Numbered from the stretch's first letter, positions 9,671 to 20,110 are shown. The stretch: 64,000 nucleotides of DNA from Albidovulum inexpectatum (GCF_002927635.1 NZ_PRDS01000003.1:248001-312000), one strand, 5' to 3'. Notes: generated by a model not told the origin, from the letters alone. Numbers and translations: made by a program.

Positions 9671-10660
9671 TCAGGCGTAAACGTCCGTCCACAGCTCCTC
9701 GACCGGGGGCTCTGGGCTTTCCTTGGCGAATTCGGCCGCCTCGTTGACGATTGCCTTGATTTCCTTGTCGATGGCCTTCAGCTCGTCCTCGGTCGCGTGC
9801 TTGCCCTGCAGCAGCAGCTCGCGCACATGTTCGATCGGGTCACGCTCTTCGCGGATCTTCTGGACTTCCTCGCGCGGGCGATACTTGGCCGGGTCGGACA
9901 TCGAGTGACCGCGATAGCGGTAGGTCATGACCTCGAGGATGTAGGGGCCCTTGCCCGAGCGGCAATGCGCGACGGCCTTCTCGCCGGCCGCCTTCACGGC
10001 CAGTACGTCCATGCCATCGACCATTTCGCCGGGGATGCCGAACGCTTCGCCGCGGGTATAGAGATGCGGCGTCGAGGTCGATCGGCGCTGGGCGGTGCCC
10101 ATTGCGTACTGGTTGTTCTCGATCACGAAGATACAGGGCAGTTTCCACAGTGCGGCCATGTTGAAGGTCTCATAGACTTGGCCCTGGTTCGCGGCACCGT
10201 CGCCGAAATAGGTGAAGGTCACGCGGTCGGTGCCCATGTACTTGTCGGCAAATGCCAGCCCCGCGCCCAGCGGCACCTGGGCACCGACGATCCCGTGACC
10301 ACCATAGAAGTGGCGTTCTTTCGAGAACATGTGCATCGAGCCACCCTTGCCCTTGGAATAGCCGCCGATGCGCCCGGTCAGTTCGGCCATGACGCCCTTC
10401 GGGTCCATTCCGCAGGCCAGCATGTGACCGTGGTCACGATAGCTGGTGATGCGCTTGTCGCCTTCCTCGGCCGCGGCCTCGAGCCCGACTACGACGGCTT
10501 CCTGGCCGATATACAGGTGGCAGAAGCCGCCGATCAGGCCCATGCCATACAATTGGCCGGCCTTTTCCTCGAATCGCCGGATCAACAGCATGTCGCGATA
10601 GAACGACAGCAGTTCTTCCTTGGATGTGTTTGGTTTGGAAGTGCTTTTTCGTGCAGCCAT
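9671..10660 (-). CDS. pdhA: Pyruvate dehydrogenase E1 alpha subunit
   Basis: Thiamine-diphosphate-binding subunit that decarboxylates pyruvate together with PdhB. The TPP motif runs from GDGAANQGQVYE to IENNQYAMG, and phosphorylation-loop-like RYRGHSMSDP follows. The start at 10660 (MAARKSTSK) gives 329 residues, close to the usual length, and has a GAGGGGGG ribosome binding site upstream. The longer in-frame ATG at 10696 would add twelve unconserved residues and run into the palindrome at 10688-10707. First gene of the pdhABC operon. Confidence 0.95.
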   Translation of the reverse strand: MAARKSTSKPNTSKEELLSFYRDMLLIRRFEEKAGQLYGMGLIGGFCHLYIGQEAVVVGLEAAAEEGDKRITSYRDHGHMLACGMDPKGVMAELTGRIGGYSKGKGGSMHMFSKERHFYGGHGIVGAQVPLGAGLAFADKYMGTDRVTFTYFGDGAANQGQVYETFNMAALWKLPCIFVIENNQYAMGTAQRRSTSTPHLYTRGEAFGIPGEMVDGMDVLAVKAAGEKAVAHCRSGKGPYILEVMTYRYRGHSMSDPAKYRPREEVQKIREERDPIEHVRELLLQGKHATEDELKAIDKEIKAIVNEAAEFAKESPEPPVEELWTDVYA

Positions 10661-10687
10661 GCGGAAGACCCCCCTCGCATGCGGAAA

Positions 10688-10707
10688 ATAGTTCAATATT
10701 AAACTAT
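10688..10707. promoter_or_regulatory. Near-perfect 20-bp palindrome upstream of pdhA (candidate operator)
   Basis: ATAGTTCAATATTAAACTAT is a palindrome with one mismatched pair, lying about 30 bases upstream of the pdhA start in an AT-rich gap. Size, symmetry and an AATATT centre are typical of sites for dimeric winged-helix regulators such as the MarR family. No regulator gene is adjacent, so the binder is unknown. Confidence 0.55.
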
Positions 10708-10817
10708 CCCATACACCATAAGCGCGAGTTGTGCGAGCGGATTTTGCCGGCCCGGCATGAAGCTGCCCTTGCCAAGCCCGGACGCGCCGGGTGTCGTGGG
10801 GCTGGCGCGCGTCGTGC

Positions 10818-11120
10818 TTATTGGATCACGATTTCATCGGCGCGGACATAGCCCAGCACGTCGCGCGCGCGTTCGTCCAGCAAATCGAGATCGAGATACC
10901 TGTCCGACAGTCGGCGCGTCAGGTTTTCAAGGCGCGAAACCTCGGCTTGAAGACGCGCGCGCTCCTCGATCAGGGCCTGTTTCTCGGCGCTGACCTGGAT
11001 GCGGCGGAACACGCCGTAATCACCCTGAACCGCGGCGAATGCGAAATAGGCCCCGACGCCCCAGAGAACGGTCATGATCAGCGGGAATGCAATGTTCCCG
11101 GTCTTTTGAGCGCGTGCCAT
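10818..11120 (-). CDS. FtsB/DivIC-type septum formation initiator
   Basis: A 100-residue bitopic membrane protein: one N-terminal transmembrane helix (about residues 11-30, FPLIMTVLWGVGAYFAFAAV) followed by a periplasmic coiled coil with leucine/arginine heptads (KQALIEERARLQAEVSRLENLTRRL). This matches the FtsB/DivIC family, which links FtsQ and FtsL in the divisome. Position upstream of pdhA in the same direction is common in Rhodobacterales. The 157-base gap to pdhA contains the pdhA promoter region and a palindrome. Confidence 0.85.
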   Translation of the reverse strand: MARAQKTGNIAFPLIMTVLWGVGAYFAFAAVQGDYGVFRRIQVSAEKQALIEERARLQAEVSRLENLTRRLSDRYLDLDLLDERARDVLGYVRADEIVIQ

Positions 11121-11263
11121 GTCCTGCCTCGGTCAAACGCCTCTGACGGGCGGTTTGGCGAATCATTGCACATGATGGCGCGGAATGGAATCCCCTCGGC
11201 ACGGCCGACCGCGCTGCTGGGTCATTTGGTCAGGGAGCCGCGAGCTCGGGGCCACCGCGAAAA

Positions 11264-11285
11264 GGGCAGCCCGGTCGGGCTGCCC
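11264..11285 (-). terminator. Hairpin terminator downstream of class I aldolase
   Basis: GGGCAGCCCG at 11264-11273 and CGGGCTGCCC at 11276-11285 form a strong GC hairpin, followed on the minus strand by TTT. It lies about 30 bases beyond the stop of the aldolase gene. Confidence 0.65.
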
Positions 11286-11314
11286 ATGCGCGTTACGCAA
11301 TGATGACGCTGCTC

Positions 11315-12205
11315 TCAGGTGATCGAGGCCTCATAGATCGACTGGATCGCCCGATCGAGAGCGGCGTTGAATTCCTCGTCGCTCTGGTTTGCCGACAGGC
11401 CCTCGGTCAGCGCGCGCGAGAAACTGGCGATCATTCCGTGGTTCTGTGCCAGCAGGCGGTTGGCCTCTTCGCGCGAATATCCACCCGACAGCGCCACGAC
11501 CCGCATCACGCGCGGATGCTCGATCAGCGGACGATAGAAGTCCGGCTGCGAGGGCAGGCTCAGCTTCAGCATCACGTCGCGCCCTTCGGGCAGGGCATTC
11601 AGGTGGCGCAGGATCTCTTCGCGCAGGATTTCTTCGGCTTCGGCCTTGTCAGCGATGTCGATCAGCACCTCGGGTTCGATGATCGGCACCAATCCGCGGT
11701 CAAGCACACGGCCGGCCAGTTCGAATTGCTGATCCACGATGGCGGCGATGCCCTGACGATTGGCGGCCTCGATGACCGAGCGTTCCTTGGTGCCGAAGAT
11801 CCCCGCTTCGATGGCCCGCGACAGCAGGGCATCCAGATCCGGGATCGGCTTCATCAGCCGCACGCCGTTTTCGGACGCCTCCAGCCCCTTGTCAATCTTC
11901 AGAAAGGGAACGATGCCCTTTTCCTCCCACAGGTAGCTGGCCGACGGTTTGCCCGCGATCTGGCCATCCATCGTGCGTTCGAACAGGATCGCGCCGATCA
12001 CGCGGTCGCCATTGAAGGCGGGCGATGTCGCGATCCGCACCCGCATCTGATGGATTAGGTCGAACATCTCCTCCTCGTTCGACCAGGCATCATCGGAAAT
12101 GCCATAGAGACGCAGCGCCTTGGGCGTCGAGCCTCCGCTTTGGTCAAGCGCGGCGATGAACCCCTTGCCCGTGCGGATCTTCTGTTCCTGATCTTTGCGC
12201 GACAT
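11315..12205 (-). CDS. Class I fructose-bisphosphate aldolase
   Basis: A 296-residue Schiff-base aldolase of the class I (glycolytic) family, cleaving fructose 1,6-bisphosphate to triose phosphates. The N-terminus [19 protein letters not shown] is the family signature. The lysine in [11 protein letters not shown] corresponds to the Schiff-base lysine region, and [11 protein letters not shown] precedes it. It lies in a minus-strand series with an SDR and pgk, so two glycolytic/gluconeogenic enzymes are near each other but separated by gaps. A terminator hairpin lies just downstream. Confidence 0.93.
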   Translation of the reverse strand: MSRKDQEQKIRTGKGFIAALDQSGGSTPKALRLYGISDDAWSNEEEMFDLIHQMRVRIATSPAFNGDRVIGAILFERTMDGQIAGKPSASYLWEEKGIVPFLKIDKGLEASENGVRLMKPIPDLDALLSRAIEAGIFGTKERSVIEAANRQGIAAIVDQQFELAGRVLDRGLVPIIEPEVLIDIADKAEAEEILREEILRHLNALPEGRDVMLKLSLPSQPDFYRPLIEHPRVMRVVALSGGYSREEANRLLAQNHGMIASFSRALTEGLSANQSDEEFNAALDRAIQSIYEASIT

Positions 12206-12292
12206 GTTCCTGGCGGCCTCCCGAAAAGCGGTGAAAATTGTCCGTGATCAGGCTTTTAGGTCAACGACAGGGCGCATGCAAATCTGGTTGCG

Positions 12293-13084
12293 CTAACGCG
12301 CCGCATTGTCCCCGCGCAGGAACATCGCGGTGATCCGCGCCAGCATGCGTCGCGGCAGAAGATGCGACGAAAAGGCAAACAGCCTGTTCAGCAGGCCGGT
12401 CACGTGGATGGTCTTGCCACGTTTCATGGCCTTCCAGCCCGAAGCGGCGACCTTTTCGGCCGATGTCGGCCGCATCAGACGGAACAGCGGCGCATCCTGC
12501 ATCCTTGCGACTTCGGCGAATTCGGTCGCCGTCGCGCCGGGGCACAGGGTCGTGACGGTGACGGCAGAGCCCCGCAGTTCCTCGGCCAGCGCAACCCCAA
12601 GGCTCAGCACATAGGCCTTGGTCGCGTGATAGACCGCCAGGTTTGGCCCCGGCATGAAGCCTGCGACCGACCCGACATTCAATACGCGGCCGCCACCCTG
12701 GCGCAGCATGTGTGGAATGGCGCGCTTGGTCAGCTGGGTCAGCGCCGCGATGTTGACCAGGATCATGTCGCGATCGCGCGCGGGATCGGTTTCGGCAAAG
12801 GCCCCGCTTTGGCCAAGGCCGGCATTGTTGACCAGGATCTCGATATGGCGCCGCATGCTGGCCTGCCGCCAAAGTCTTTCGACGGCCTCGGGATCGGTCA
12901 GGTCGGTCGGTATCACCTCGACGGCGATGCCGTGACGGGCACGAAGCTCTTCGGCCAGCCGTTCCATCCGCTCGGCCCGCCGTGCGACAAGGATCAGATC
13001 ACGCCCCTCGGCCGCGGCCAGCCGCGCGAATTCCACGCCCAGCCCGGAAGACGCACCGGTAATCATCGTCCATTTCGATGCCAT
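12293..13084 (-). CDS. Short-chain dehydrogenase/reductase
   Basis: A 263-residue classical SDR. The Rossmann motif TGASSGLG is at residues 9-16, followed by NNAGLGQSG. The catalytic serine is in NVGSVAGF and the tyrosine/lysine pair in YHATKAY. The arginine after the second beta strand (LVARRAERM) suggests NADP(H) use. The C-terminal 60 residues are basic and hydrophobic and may contact a membrane. The substrate cannot be told from the sequence, and neighbours pgk and aldolase do not indicate one. Confidence 0.9.
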   Translation of the reverse strand: MASKWTMITGASSGLGVEFARLAAAEGRDLILVARRAERMERLAEELRARHGIAVEVIPTDLTDPEAVERLWRQASMRRHIEILVNNAGLGQSGAFAETDPARDRDMILVNIAALTQLTKRAIPHMLRQGGGRVLNVGSVAGFMPGPNLAVYHATKAYVLSLGVALAEELRGSAVTVTTLCPGATATEFAEVARMQDAPLFRLMRPTSAEKVAASGWKAMKRGKTIHVTGLLNRLFAFSSHLLPRRMLARITAMFLRGDNAAR

Positions 13085-13229
13085 GATCCCTCCGATTTCA
13101 TGCCTGACGACTCGCAGCGGCAGGTCATCGCATGACTGTCCGGCAGCAATTGGGCCGCATCACCGCAATCGTGCCGCAATCAGGCAAAGGGACGGCGACC
13201 GCAACCGCCGCCCCTCGATGGGCCTGATT

Positions 13230-14423
13230 TCAGACCTCCAGCGCCGCGACACCGGGAAGGGTCTTGCCTTCCATCCATTCCAGGAATGCGCCGCCCGCGG
13301 CCGAGACATAGGTGAAGTCCTGCGCGACGCCCGCCTTGTTCAGCGCCGCGACCGTGTCGCCGCCACCGGCGACCGAGATCAGCCGCCCCTCGCGCGTCAG
13401 CCGGGCCGCGCGACGCGCCGCCTCGTTGGTCGCGGCATCGAAGGGTTCGATCTCGAAGGCACCCAGCGGGCCGTTCCAGATCAGCGTCCGGCTTTCGGCC
13501 AGGATCTTGCCGATCGTCTCGACGCTTTCGGGGCCCGCATCCAGGATCATCGCATCGGCGGGGCAGGCATCGACCGGCACGGTCTCGCTTGCCGCGCCCG
13601 CCTTGAATTCGCGTGCCACCACGACATCGACCGGCAGGACGATGCGGCAACCCTCGGCCTCGGCCCGCTGCAGAATGTCGCGCGCGGTGTCGGCCATGTC
13701 GCGCTCGGCCAGCGACTTGCCCACCTCGACCCCCTTGGCGACCAGGAAGGTATTCGCCATGCCGCCGCCGATCACCAGGTTGTCCACCTTGGTTACGAGG
13801 TTCGACAACAGGTCGAGCTTGGTCGAAACCTTGGCGCCGCCCACGACCGCGGTGACCGGACGCTGCGGGTTGCCAAGCGCGGCCTCCAGCGCCTTCAGTT
13901 CGGCCTCCATCAGACGGCCCGCACAGCGTTCCTTCATCAGCCGCGCCACACCCTCGGTCGAGGCATGGGCACGATGCGCGGCCGAGAAGGCGTCATTCAC
14001 GTAAACCTGGCCAAGCGCCGCAAGAGCCGCGGCCATGGCGGGATCGTTCTTTTCCTCGCCCGCGTGGAACCGCGTGTTCTCCAGCAGCAGGACGTCGCCC
14101 TTTTCCATCGCCGCCACGGCCTTCTTGGCCGGCGCACCGATGCAATCCTCGGCAAAGGCGACCTTCATGCCCAGAACGCGCTCGAGTTCCGGCAAGACGA
14201 TGCGCAGGCTCATCTCGGGAACGACCTGACCCTTGGGGCGGCCAAAATGGGACAGCAGCACGACCTTGCCACCCTTGGCGCGAATGTCCCGGATCGTCGG
14301 AACGGCGCGTTCGATCCGCGTCGCATCGGTCACGCGGCCGTTTTCCACGGGCACGTTCAGGTCAACGCGCACCAGGGCAACCTTGCCATCGAAATCCACA
14401 TCGTCGATCGTTTTCCAGGCCAT
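13230..14423 (-). CDS. pgk: Phosphoglycerate kinase
   Basis: Converts 1,3-bisphosphoglycerate and ADP to 3-phosphoglycerate and ATP. The 397-residue protein has the substrate loop RVDLNVP near residue 20, [12 protein letters not shown] at about 195, GGGMANTF, and the nucleotide loop [13 protein letters not shown] near the C-terminus. The start at 14423 ([11 protein letters not shown]) matches the family and has AGAGGA upstream; the frame is open further upstream but that stretch is the divergent promoter region shared with the cyclophilin gene. Confidence 0.96.
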   Translation of the reverse strand: MAWKTIDDVDFDGKVALVRVDLNVPVENGRVTDATRIERAVPTIRDIRAKGGKVVLLSHFGRPKGQVVPEMSLRIVLPELERVLGMKVAFAEDCIGAPAKKAVAAMEKGDVLLLENTRFHAGEEKNDPAMAAALAALGQVYVNDAFSAAHRAHASTEGVARLMKERCAGRLMEAELKALEAALGNPQRPVTAVVGGAKVSTKLDLLSNLVTKVDNLVIGGGMANTFLVAKGVEVGKSLAERDMADTARDILQRAEAEGCRIVLPVDVVVAREFKAGAASETVPVDACPADAMILDAGPESVETIGKILAESRTLIWNGPLGAFEIEPFDAATNEAARRAARLTREGRLISVAGGGDTVAALNKAGVAQDFTYVSAAGGAFLEWMEGKTLPGVAALEV

Positions 14424-14604
14424 TTGGGAATTCCTCTGTCCGTGGGGAAGGGGCATGTCGCGCCCAGATCGCCCGAAGCGGCCGCAAAGGTCAACGGGTA
14501 GAGTGACAATGTCGCCCGTGGAATGTTGCGACGAATGTCGGGCGGGGGGCTTTCCTTGGCATCGCGGCGCGACTAGGTTCCACGCAAAGCGCAAGGAGAA
14601 GCCC

Positions 14605-15111
14605 ATGACCGAAATCAAGGATCCCGAGAACACGATCATCATGACGCTGAAGGATGGCGACGTGGTGATCGAACTGTTCCCGGACGTGGCACCGCACCAT
14701 GTCCGGCGCATGAAGGATCTGGCCCGCGCCGGCCTTTATGACAACGTGGCCTTTCACCGCGTGATCGATGGTTTCATGGCCCAGACCGGCGACGTGCAAC
14801 ATGCGAACCTGGAAAAGGGCTGGGATCCGCGGCGCGCGGGAACGGGCGGTTCGGACATGCCCGACCTGCCGGCCGAATTCTCGGACATTCCGCATGATCG
14901 CGGCACGCTTGGCGCGGCGCGCACGATGGACCCGAATTCGGCCAATTCGCAATTCTTCATCAATTTCGGCGACAATCACTTCCTGAACGGTCAGTACACG
15001 GTCTATGGCCGCGTGATTTCGGGTATGGAGCATGTCGACGCGATCGCGCGGGGCGAGCCGCCCGCAAACCCCGACCGCATGATCCGCGTCAGGGTCGCCG
15101 CCGATGTCTGA
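14605..15111 (+). CDS. Cytosolic cyclophilin-type peptidyl-prolyl isomerase
   Basis: A 168-residue single-domain cyclophilin (PpiB type) without signal peptide. The conserved [14 protein letters not shown] starts near residue 51, and [14 protein letters not shown] and NSQFFI follow. AAGGAGAAG eight bases before the ATG at 14605 fixes the start; the open frame upstream is non-coding. The last eight bases overlap a second cyclophilin gene, so the two are translationally coupled. Confidence 0.94.
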   Translation: MTEIKDPENTIIMTLKDGDVVIELFPDVAPHHVRRMKDLARAGLYDNVAFHRVIDGFMAQTGDVQHANLEKGWDPRRAGTGGSDMPDLPAEFSDIPHDRGTLGAARTMDPNSANSQFFINFGDNHFLNGQYTVYGRVISGMEHVDAIARGEPPANPDRMIRVRVAADV

Positions 15112-15718
15112 CGGGCGCGTGTTCATGGGCTCGATCCTCGCCGCGGCGATTGCCGGGGGGGCAGCCTTCTTCCTGTACACCAAGCAGGTGAATTCGACCG
15201 TTCCCGATACCGACGGTCCCGGTCCGAACCTGGTGATCGAGGTCGCGGGCCAGGCCAACGGTCGGGTCGTGATCGATCTTTACGCGGACAAGGCGCCAAG
15301 GCATGCCCAGAGGTTGGTCGAGCTTGCCCGCACCGGGGCCTATGACAATGTGGTTTTCCACCGCGTCATCGACGGCTTCATGGCGCAGACGGGTGATGTC
15401 CAGTACGGCAAGCTGGGCGGCAATCTCGAGCTTGCGGGCACGGGCGGTTCCGCACTTCCTGATCTTCCGCTGGAACCCTCGGACATTCCCTTTCGTCGCG
15501 GCGTCGTCGGCATGGCGCGCGGGTCGGACCCCGACAGCGCCAATTCGCAGTTCTTCATCATGTATGGCGCGGGCGATCACCTGAACGGTGACTACACCGT
15601 CGTCGGGCATGTGATCGAGGGGATGGAGGTCGTCGATGCCATCAGGAAGGGGGACTTCGACCTGAATGGTCGTGTCGAGAACCCCGATTACATGGTCAAG
15701 GTGACGGTCGAGGAATAG
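15104..15718 (+). CDS. Membrane-anchored or exported cyclophilin-type peptidyl-prolyl isomerase
   Basis: A 204-residue cyclophilin with an N-terminal hydrophobic helix (about residues 7-24, MGSILAAAIAGGAAFFLY), which acts as signal anchor or signal peptide, so it works in the periplasm. The catalytic block [14 protein letters not shown] is identical to that of the upstream cytosolic paralogue, and GTGGSALPDLP and NSQFFIMYG follow. It overlaps that gene by eight bases. The pair is probably a tandem duplication with one copy re-targeted. Confidence 0.92.
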   Translation: MSDGRVFMGSILAAAIAGGAAFFLYTKQVNSTVPDTDGPGPNLVIEVAGQANGRVVIDLYADKAPRHAQRLVELARTGAYDNVVFHRVIDGFMAQTGDVQYGKLGGNLELAGTGGSALPDLPLEPSDIPFRRGVVGMARGSDPDSANSQFFIMYGAGDHLNGDYTVVGHVIEGMEVVDAIRKGDFDLNGRVENPDYMVKVTVEE

Positions 15719-15727
15719 GCGCGGCGC

Positions 15728-16477
15728 TTAGCGCACCAGCTGCGTTGCCGCCCATACCAGCCCGATCAGCACCGGCTGGTGCACCAGATAGACGACCAGG
15801 CTGTGCCGCCCCGGCCAGAGTGTCCAGGCCGGGGCGCAGGCCGGCCTTGCGGCCAGCCATTGGAACAGTCCATGGCGATCGGCGATCCGGGCAGCGGCGA
15901 TGCCTGCCAGGAAAGGCGCAAGCCACGGGACCAGGGGCACATAGTCTATCGCGGGCGGATTGGTCCGCGACAGGCCCAGCGGCCAGAAGATCGCGGAATC
16001 GAAGACCGCAGTGCCAGGCAGTCGGGCCAGCGCCACGACCGCCACAGCCGCGGCAAGCGTGACCATCGCAGGCATCCGCAGGAAGGCGAGGCCGACGATA
16101 CTGGCCGCCGCGATCGAGTGAAGAATGCCGAAATAGACAAAGCGGTCGGGCATGGCGGCCCAAGTGCCCAGGCTGACAGCTGCGGCGGCCACGCCGATCA
16201 CCGCCAGGCGGCGCATGAAGGAAGCCCAGCGAATTCCCTCGCGATGCGCCAGAAACAGGCTGACGCCCGCCAGAAACAGGAAGCTGCCCGCGACCAGCCG
16301 GGCAAAGACCGCCCATCCGCCCGTCACGGCCGTGCCTGGCGGCAGGTGGCCGAACATCTCCAGATCATAGGTCAGGTGATAGACCGCCATCGCGACCAGG
16401 GCCGCGCCGCGCGCAAGATCGAGCGCAGGGATGCGTCCAGCGCCCTGTCCGCCGATCGCGGGCCGCGCCCCGGCCAT
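15728..16477 (-). CDS. DUF1624 (HGSNAT-type) integral membrane protein
   Basis: A 249-residue polytopic membrane protein with the DUF1624 opening motif ALDLARGAALVAMAVYHLTYDLEMFG near residue 17. The histidine there corresponds to the proposed acetyl-accepting histidine of heparan-alpha-glucosaminide N-acetyltransferase-like proteins. About seven hydrophobic helices can be drawn. The start at 16477 (MAGARPAIG) was chosen because further upstream the frame overlaps tyrS. It follows tyrS by ten bases. The bacterial substrate is not known. Confidence 0.8.
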   Translation of the reverse strand: MAGARPAIGGQGAGRIPALDLARGAALVAMAVYHLTYDLEMFGHLPPGTAVTGGWAVFARLVAGSFLFLAGVSLFLAHREGIRWASFMRRLAVIGVAAAAVSLGTWAAMPDRFVYFGILHSIAAASIVGLAFLRMPAMVTLAAAVAVVALARLPGTAVFDSAIFWPLGLSRTNPPAIDYVPLVPWLAPFLAGIAAARIADRHGLFQWLAARPACAPAWTLWPGRHSLVVYLVHQPVLIGLVWAATQLVR

Positions 16478-16487
16478 GCCCAAGGCC

Positions 16488-17738
16488 CTAGCCCAGTGTG
16501 ACCAGCGCGTGGCGCTTCTTGCCCGCGCTGATCTTGACCGGCTCGGCCAGATCAGCGGGACCGAACATCTGCCCCGCATCCGATGCGGGCTGGTCATTGA
16601 CCCGGCATCCGCCCTCGGCGATCAGCCGCTTGGCGTCCTTGCCGGACTTCGCAAGGCCCGAGCGCACCACAAGCTGGGCAAGGCTGATCCCGTCGCCCAC
16701 GTCCTGGGGCGTCAGCTTCAGCGTGGGCAGGTCCGCACCCACGCCGCCCTTCTCGAAGACCTCGCGCGCGGTGGCTTCGGCGGCTCGCGCAGCCTCGGCG
16801 CCATGCAGCAGCGTCGTCACCTCGTTGGCAAGGATGATCTTGGCCTCGTTGATCTCGGCCCCTTCCAGCGTGCCCAGGCGCTCGCATTCCTCAAGCGGGA
16901 GCTCGGTGTACAGCTTCAGGAACCGACCGACATCGGCATCGGTCGTGTTGCGCCAGAACTGCCAGAATTCGTAGGGGCTCAGCATCTCGGCATTCAGCCA
17001 GACCGCGCCACCCGCAGATTTGCCCATCTTGCGCCCGTCGCTGGTCGTCAGCAGCGGCGAAGTCAGGCCATATATCTCGTGATCCAGCACCCGCCGCGTC
17101 AGGTCTATGCCGTTGACGATGTTGCCCCACTGGTCGGACCCGCCCATCTGCAGGATGCAGCCATGGCGCCGATGCAGCTCGAGGAAGTCATAGGCCTGCA
17201 GGATCATGTAGTTGAATTCCAGGAAGGACAGCGATTGTTCGCGATCCAGCCGGGATTTCACGGACTCGAAGCTCAACATGCGGTTGACGCTGAAATGTCG
17301 CCCGATATCGCGCAGGAAATCGAGGTAGTTCAGATTGTCCAGCCATTCGGCATTGTTCAGCATCATGGCGTCGGTCGGGCCGGTGCCATAGGTCAGGTAG
17401 CGGTCAAAGACCTTCTGCATCCCGGCGATGTTTGCGTCGATCTGCTCGGGCGTCAGCAGCGGGCGCTCCTCGGACCGGAACGAAGGATCGCCGACCTTGG
17501 TCGTGCCGCCACCCATCAGCGTGATCGGCCGATGACCGGTCTTCTGCAGCCAGCGCAGCATCATGATGTTCAGCAGGTGCCCCACATGCAGCGACCGCGC
17601 CGTGGCGTCATAGCCGATATAGGCCGTCACCACGCCCTTGTGCAAAGCCTCGTCCAGGCCCTGATAATCGGTGCAGTCCGCGACAAAGCCGCGCTCCATC
17701 ATGATGCGCATGAAGTCGGATTTCGGGTGGTAGGTCAT
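16488..17738 (-). CDS. tyrS: Tyrosyl-tRNA synthetase
   Basis: Charges tRNA-Tyr. The class I signature appears as [10 protein letters not shown] (HIGH equivalent) and [11 protein letters not shown] (KMSKS equivalent), and a C-terminal S4 RNA-binding domain contains [13 protein letters not shown]. The start at 17738 ([13 protein letters not shown]) gives 416 residues, as usual in the order. An in-frame ATG at 17753 adds five residues and cannot be excluded, since neither has a clear ribosome binding site. Divergent from anmK, whose start is 64 bases away. Confidence 0.95.
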   Translation of the reverse strand: MTYHPKSDFMRIMMERGFVADCTDYQGLDEALHKGVVTAYIGYDATARSLHVGHLLNIMMLRWLQKTGHRPITLMGGGTTKVGDPSFRSEERPLLTPEQIDANIAGMQKVFDRYLTYGTGPTDAMMLNNAEWLDNLNYLDFLRDIGRHFSVNRMLSFESVKSRLDREQSLSFLEFNYMILQAYDFLELHRRHGCILQMGGSDQWGNIVNGIDLTRRVLDHEIYGLTSPLLTTSDGRKMGKSAGGAVWLNAEMLSPYEFWQFWRNTTDADVGRFLKLYTELPLEECERLGTLEGAEINEAKIILANEVTTLLHGAEAARAAEATAREVFEKGGVGADLPTLKLTPQDVGDGISLAQLVVRSGLAKSGKDAKRLIAEGGCRVNDQPASDAGQMFGPADLAEPVKISAGKKRHALVTLG

Positions 17739-17802
17739 CGCCGCATTGTCCATTGTGACTTTGCCGTCGCATATATCCGCGCGGACATCAAAGGGAAAGG
17801 GC

Positions 17803-18906
17803 ATGAAGGAAACCGGACCGATCTGGGCCTTGGGCACGATGTCGGGCACCTCTCTGGACGGGGTGGATGCGGCCCTGGTGCGCACTGACGGGCAGCGCAT
17901 CTTCGATTTCGGCCCCACGGCCTATCGCCCCTATCAGCCGGCCGAGCGTGACACGATCCGCGCCGCTCTTGGCCGGTGGCAGGGAGATCCGGGCGTGGCG
18001 CAGGCCGCCCGCGTGGTCGAGGATGCTCATATCTCGGTGATGAGGCGGCTTGTCGGCGGGGCCGATCTGTGTGGGTTCCACGGCCAGACGCTGGCCCATG
18101 ATCCGGGCGGCCGCGGGACGCATCAGGCGGGCGACGGCGCGCGTCTTGCGCGCGCTCTGGGCAAGCCGGTGGTCTGGGACTTCCGCTCGGCGGATGTGCG
18201 CCTTGGCGGGCAGGGGGCGCCGCTTGCACCCTTCTTCCATTTTGCCTGTGCCAGTTGGATCGACGCGCGCGAGCCTCTGGCCTTCCTCAACCTTGGCGGG
18301 GTGGGCAACGTGACCTGGATCGATCCCGCTCAGCCGGGGCCGGAAATTCCCGGCGCGATCCTTGCCTTCGATACCGGTCCGGCCAATGCGCCGATCGACG
18401 ATCTGGTCTATCGCAGGATGGGCCTGTCGTGCGACCGCGACGGGGCGCTGGCCGGCTTCGGGCGGATCGACAAGACCATCCTGAAGCGCTTCCTGCTGCA
18501 TCCGTTCTTCTTTCGCGTGCCGCCGAAATCGCTGGACCGGGACGCCTTCCCGGATCTGGTGCGCGCTGTTGAGGATCTGGCTGTCGAGGATGCCGTCGCA
18601 ACCCTGACGGCTGCGGTGGCCTGCGCGGTCGCGCGCGCGGCCGAGCATTTTCCGCGCCCTGTCTCGCGCGTGTTGGTCACGGGGGGCGGGCGGCGCAACC
18701 CGACCATGATGCGCATGCTGGCCGAGGCGCTGGAGGTTCAGGTCGACCCGGTCGAGAGCGTGGGCCTGGATGGCGACATGCTCGAGGCGCAGGCCTTTGC
18801 CTATCTCGCCGTTCGCGTGTCGAGGGGGCTGCCCACATCATGCCCCGCCACGACCGGGGTGCGCACGGCCATCGGTGGCGGCCGAATCAGCCGGCCCGAG
18901 CCATAG
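17803..18906 (+). CDS. anmK: Anhydro-N-acetylmuramic acid kinase
   Basis: AnmK phosphorylates and hydrates 1,6-anhydro-MurNAc released in cell-wall recycling, giving MurNAc-6-phosphate. The 367-residue protein shows the ATP-binding phosphate loop [15 protein letters not shown] at residues 10-24, [23 protein letters not shown] and the C-terminal [12 protein letters not shown]. The ATG at 17803 has AAAGGGAAAGGG upstream. Its 3' end overlaps the convergent rarD gene by 20 bases. Confidence 0.95.
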   Translation: MKETGPIWALGTMSGTSLDGVDAALVRTDGQRIFDFGPTAYRPYQPAERDTIRAALGRWQGDPGVAQAARVVEDAHISVMRRLVGGADLCGFHGQTLAHDPGGRGTHQAGDGARLARALGKPVVWDFRSADVRLGGQGAPLAPFFHFACASWIDAREPLAFLNLGGVGNVTWIDPAQPGPEIPGAILAFDTGPANAPIDDLVYRRMGLSCDRDGALAGFGRIDKTILKRFLLHPFFFRVPPKSLDRDAFPDLVRAVEDLAVEDAVATLTAAVACAVARAAEHFPRPVSRVLVTGGGRRNPTMMRMLAEALEVQVDPVESVGLDGDMLEAQAFAYLAVRVSRGLPTSCPATTGVRTAIGGGRISRPEP

Positions 18907-19825
18907 CGCGTGCCGCCCGGCTCTTGCGGGCTGCGCGCAGCATCGCGGTCGTGTAGATGATCAGGGCGGCCCAGATCAGCGGAAACGCGATCATCCGTGC
19001 CCGGCCAAAGGGCTCCTCGAACACGAAAACGGCGATCAGGAAGATCATCGTCGGCGCGACATATTGCAGGATCGCGATCGTGGACAGCCGCAGCCTCTTG
19101 GCGCCGTTGGCATAGATCATCAGCGGCACCGCCGTGACGACGCCGCAACCGATCAGCAACAGCGTGTCCCGCAGGCTGCCCATGGCGAAATGCCCCTGTC
19201 CGGTCCACTGGACATGGGCAAACCAGCCAAGGGCGGGGATCATCAGCAGCATCGCCTCCAACGCAAAGCCCTGGTTCGGCCCGATGGGCAGACGACGCTT
19301 GAAGAAGGCGTAAAAGCCCCATGTCACCGTCAGGCCAAGCGAGACGACCGGAACCCCACCGCCATCGACGGCAAGAACGCCAACGGCGATCGCGGCCAGC
19401 GCGATCGCGACCCATTGCGCGTGGCTTGGCCGTTCGCCCAGCAGAACGGCGCCCAGAAAGATCGAGAACAACGGGTTGATGTAATAACCCAAAGCCGCAT
19501 CCAGGGCGCGCCCGGCGCTGATCGCCCAGACATAGATGCCCCAGTTGATCGAGATCAGCCCGGCGGTGACCGCCGCCATGCCGACCATCCACGGCGTGCG
19601 AAGCGTCCGCGCAAGATCGCCCGTCCGGCCGGTTGCGGCCAGCACTGCCAGCGCCACCGGCAAGGCCCAGATCACCCGGTGCGCGAGAACCTCCAGCGGC
19701 GGAACATGCGAGACCGCCTTCAGATACAGGGGCAGGAACCCCCACAACGCATAGGCCGCAAGCGCATACAGGAACCCTGCAAGTGTATCTTCGGGGACGA
19801 TGGCGTGGTCGGCGTTTCGGGACAT
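18887..19825 (-). CDS. rarD: RarD-type EamA-family permease
   Basis: A 312-residue inner-membrane transporter of the drug/metabolite superfamily, with about ten hydrophobic helices in two EamA repeats. The segment [21 protein letters not shown] and [14 protein letters not shown] are RarD hallmarks. The start at 19825 (MSRNADHA) is supported by AAAGGAA upstream; earlier in-frame starts would add polar residues. The substrate is unknown (RarD is often labelled chloramphenicol-sensitive protein). Convergent and overlapping with anmK. Confidence 0.88.
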   Translation of the reverse strand: MSRNADHAIVPEDTLAGFLYALAAYALWGFLPLYLKAVSHVPPLEVLAHRVIWALPVALAVLAATGRTGDLARTLRTPWMVGMAAVTAGLISINWGIYVWAISAGRALDAALGYYINPLFSIFLGAVLLGERPSHAQWVAIALAAIAVGVLAVDGGGVPVVSLGLTVTWGFYAFFKRRLPIGPNQGFALEAMLLMIPALGWFAHVQWTGQGHFAMGSLRDTLLLIGCGVVTAVPLMIYANGAKRLRLSTIAILQYVAPTMIFLIAVFVFEEPFGRARMIAFPLIWAALIIYTTAMLRAARKSRAARAMARAG

Positions 19826-19938
19826 CGGGCATTCCTTTCTGGCCATGGTTCCCAGATACGCGCAAGAGCGCGCCTCCGCCATCGCGCGATTGTATCAGCA
19901 ACAATGCCGTACCACCCGCATGGGGCGAACCATCGGCC

Positions 19939-19967
19939 TTGACTCTGGGGCGCGGCTGAAGGATAAG
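19939..19967 (+). promoter_or_regulatory. Candidate sigma-70 promoter for rplU-rpmA
   Basis: TTGACT at 19939-19944 and GATAAG at 19962-19967 are separated by 17 bases, five and four matches to the consensus. They lie about 145 bases upstream of rplU in the divergent gap with rarD, leaving a long leader that could hold ribosomal-protein control elements, although I see no clear hairpin match. Confidence 0.5.
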
Positions 19968-20110
19968 CCCGCAATCTGGATGGGGTGGCCCGTCCGGAAC
20001 GTCATTTGATTGTCAACAACGCCCCACGGGGGCGCGCTGTCCGAGGCGGGGAAACCCGGAAACACCGTCTAACGGGGCCACAGGGCGCGGCAAAGGAAAA
20101 GGAAAGACCA

